Below are positions 6,916 through 6,989 of a stretch of DNA of 6,989 nucleotides, piece by piece (position 1 is the stretch's first letter; each line of letters begins with the position of its first letter). Under the pieces are notes generated by a model that did no database searches, was not told where the DNA came from, and saw only the letters and a list, made by a program, of their open reading frames with translations. Source of the stretch: JAXIHJ01 sp034189755. GTDB taxonomy: Bacteria; Planctomycetota; Phycisphaerae; SM23-33. The translations under genes were made by a program, and so were the position numbers. The stretch lies in assembly GCA_034189755.1 (NCBI GenBank), contig JAXIHJ010000023.1, positions 1 through 6,989 on the forward strand, given 5' to 3'.

Positions 6916-6989
6916 TAATCCTTCAGGCTTTTCTTTTTCTGTGACCATAAAAGGTTTATGATGGTTAATATGATTCCGGTTCATAAATT
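6916..6989. other. AT-rich terminal segment of foreign-looking composition
   Basis: The last bases are markedly AT-rich (25 G or C among 79 bases at 6911-6989) after kilobases of GC-rich coding sequence. No gene can be assigned. On the + strand, AAAAGG at 6949-6954 lies 6 nt before an ATG at 6961 that opens a frame (MVNMIPVHK) running off the window, which could be the start of an inserted gene. On the - strand a frame crosses this segment and runs into the transferase remnant, but its product resembles nothing I know. No terminal inverted repeat or target duplication can be shown because only one side is present. Confidence 0.5.

Noticed and set aside
6912..6951. TTGATA and CATAAA as a promoter for the AT-rich end
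   Set aside because: The two boxes are separated by about 28 nt, too far for a sigma-70 type promoter; AT-rich DNA gives such matches by chance.
6538..6984. A 148-codon open frame on the - strand covering the transferase remnant and the AT-rich end
   Set aside because: It lies mostly antisense to the recognisable WecA-like and NusG-like coding sequence, is low in family-like features and is best explained as a shadow frame; only its first ~35 codons fall in unexplained sequence.
1..6989. CRISPR arrays, tRNA or rRNA genes
   Set aside because: No regularly spaced direct repeats, cloverleaf-like sequence or rRNA-like stretch was seen on either strand.

Overview
The window reads as the core of a bacterial exopolysaccharide or capsule locus, with all supported genes on the + strand. 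It is GC-rich (roughly 55-60% by eye) until the last ~80 bases, which drop to about 32% GC (25 of 79 bases counted at 6911-6989). No taxonomic marker is present. The gene style (a Wzc-like kinase with a Tyr-Gly tail, a PHP-type phosphatase, an O-antigen-ligase-like protein with a TPR tail, and a NusG paralogue) would fit a planctomycete-like or other environmental Gram-negative bacterium. That placement is inference only.

Layout: 1-278 is the 3' end of a probable outer-membrane polysaccharide export protein (Wza/SLBB family). 349-2595 encodes a Wzz-domain plus BY-kinase protein, starting at a TTG behind a strong ribosome binding site. 2603-3436 encodes a CpsB/YwqE-like PHP phosphatase. 3433-5946 encodes a polytopic Wzy/WaaL-like polymerase or ligase with a C-terminal TPR region. 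The last three genes are packed tightly (7 nt gap, then an ATGA overlap). A 94-nt spacer with a perfect 16-bp palindrome and a possible 12-codon leader ORF precedes 6041-6589, a NusG/RfaH-like antiterminator. 6625-6915 is the N-terminal part of a WecA/MraY-family sugar-phosphate transferase that loses its family character near 6885 and stops early, exactly where the sequence becomes AT-rich.

Working model: the transferase family would start glycan synthesis on undecaprenyl phosphate, the Wzy-like protein would polymerise or transfer the repeat units, and the Wzc-like kinase would control chain length and export through the Wza-like channel. The PHP phosphatase would reset tyrosine phosphorylation on the kinase tail, and the NusG paralogue would help RNA polymerase complete the long operon. 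No flippase and no ordinary glycosyltransferase is visible, so these must lie outside the window. The most notable points are the broken transferase with its composition switch, the nine-tyrosine repeat tail of the kinase, and the structured spacer before the antiterminator gene. I see no clear evidence for a wholly new system; the locus is a recognisable type with unusual local details.
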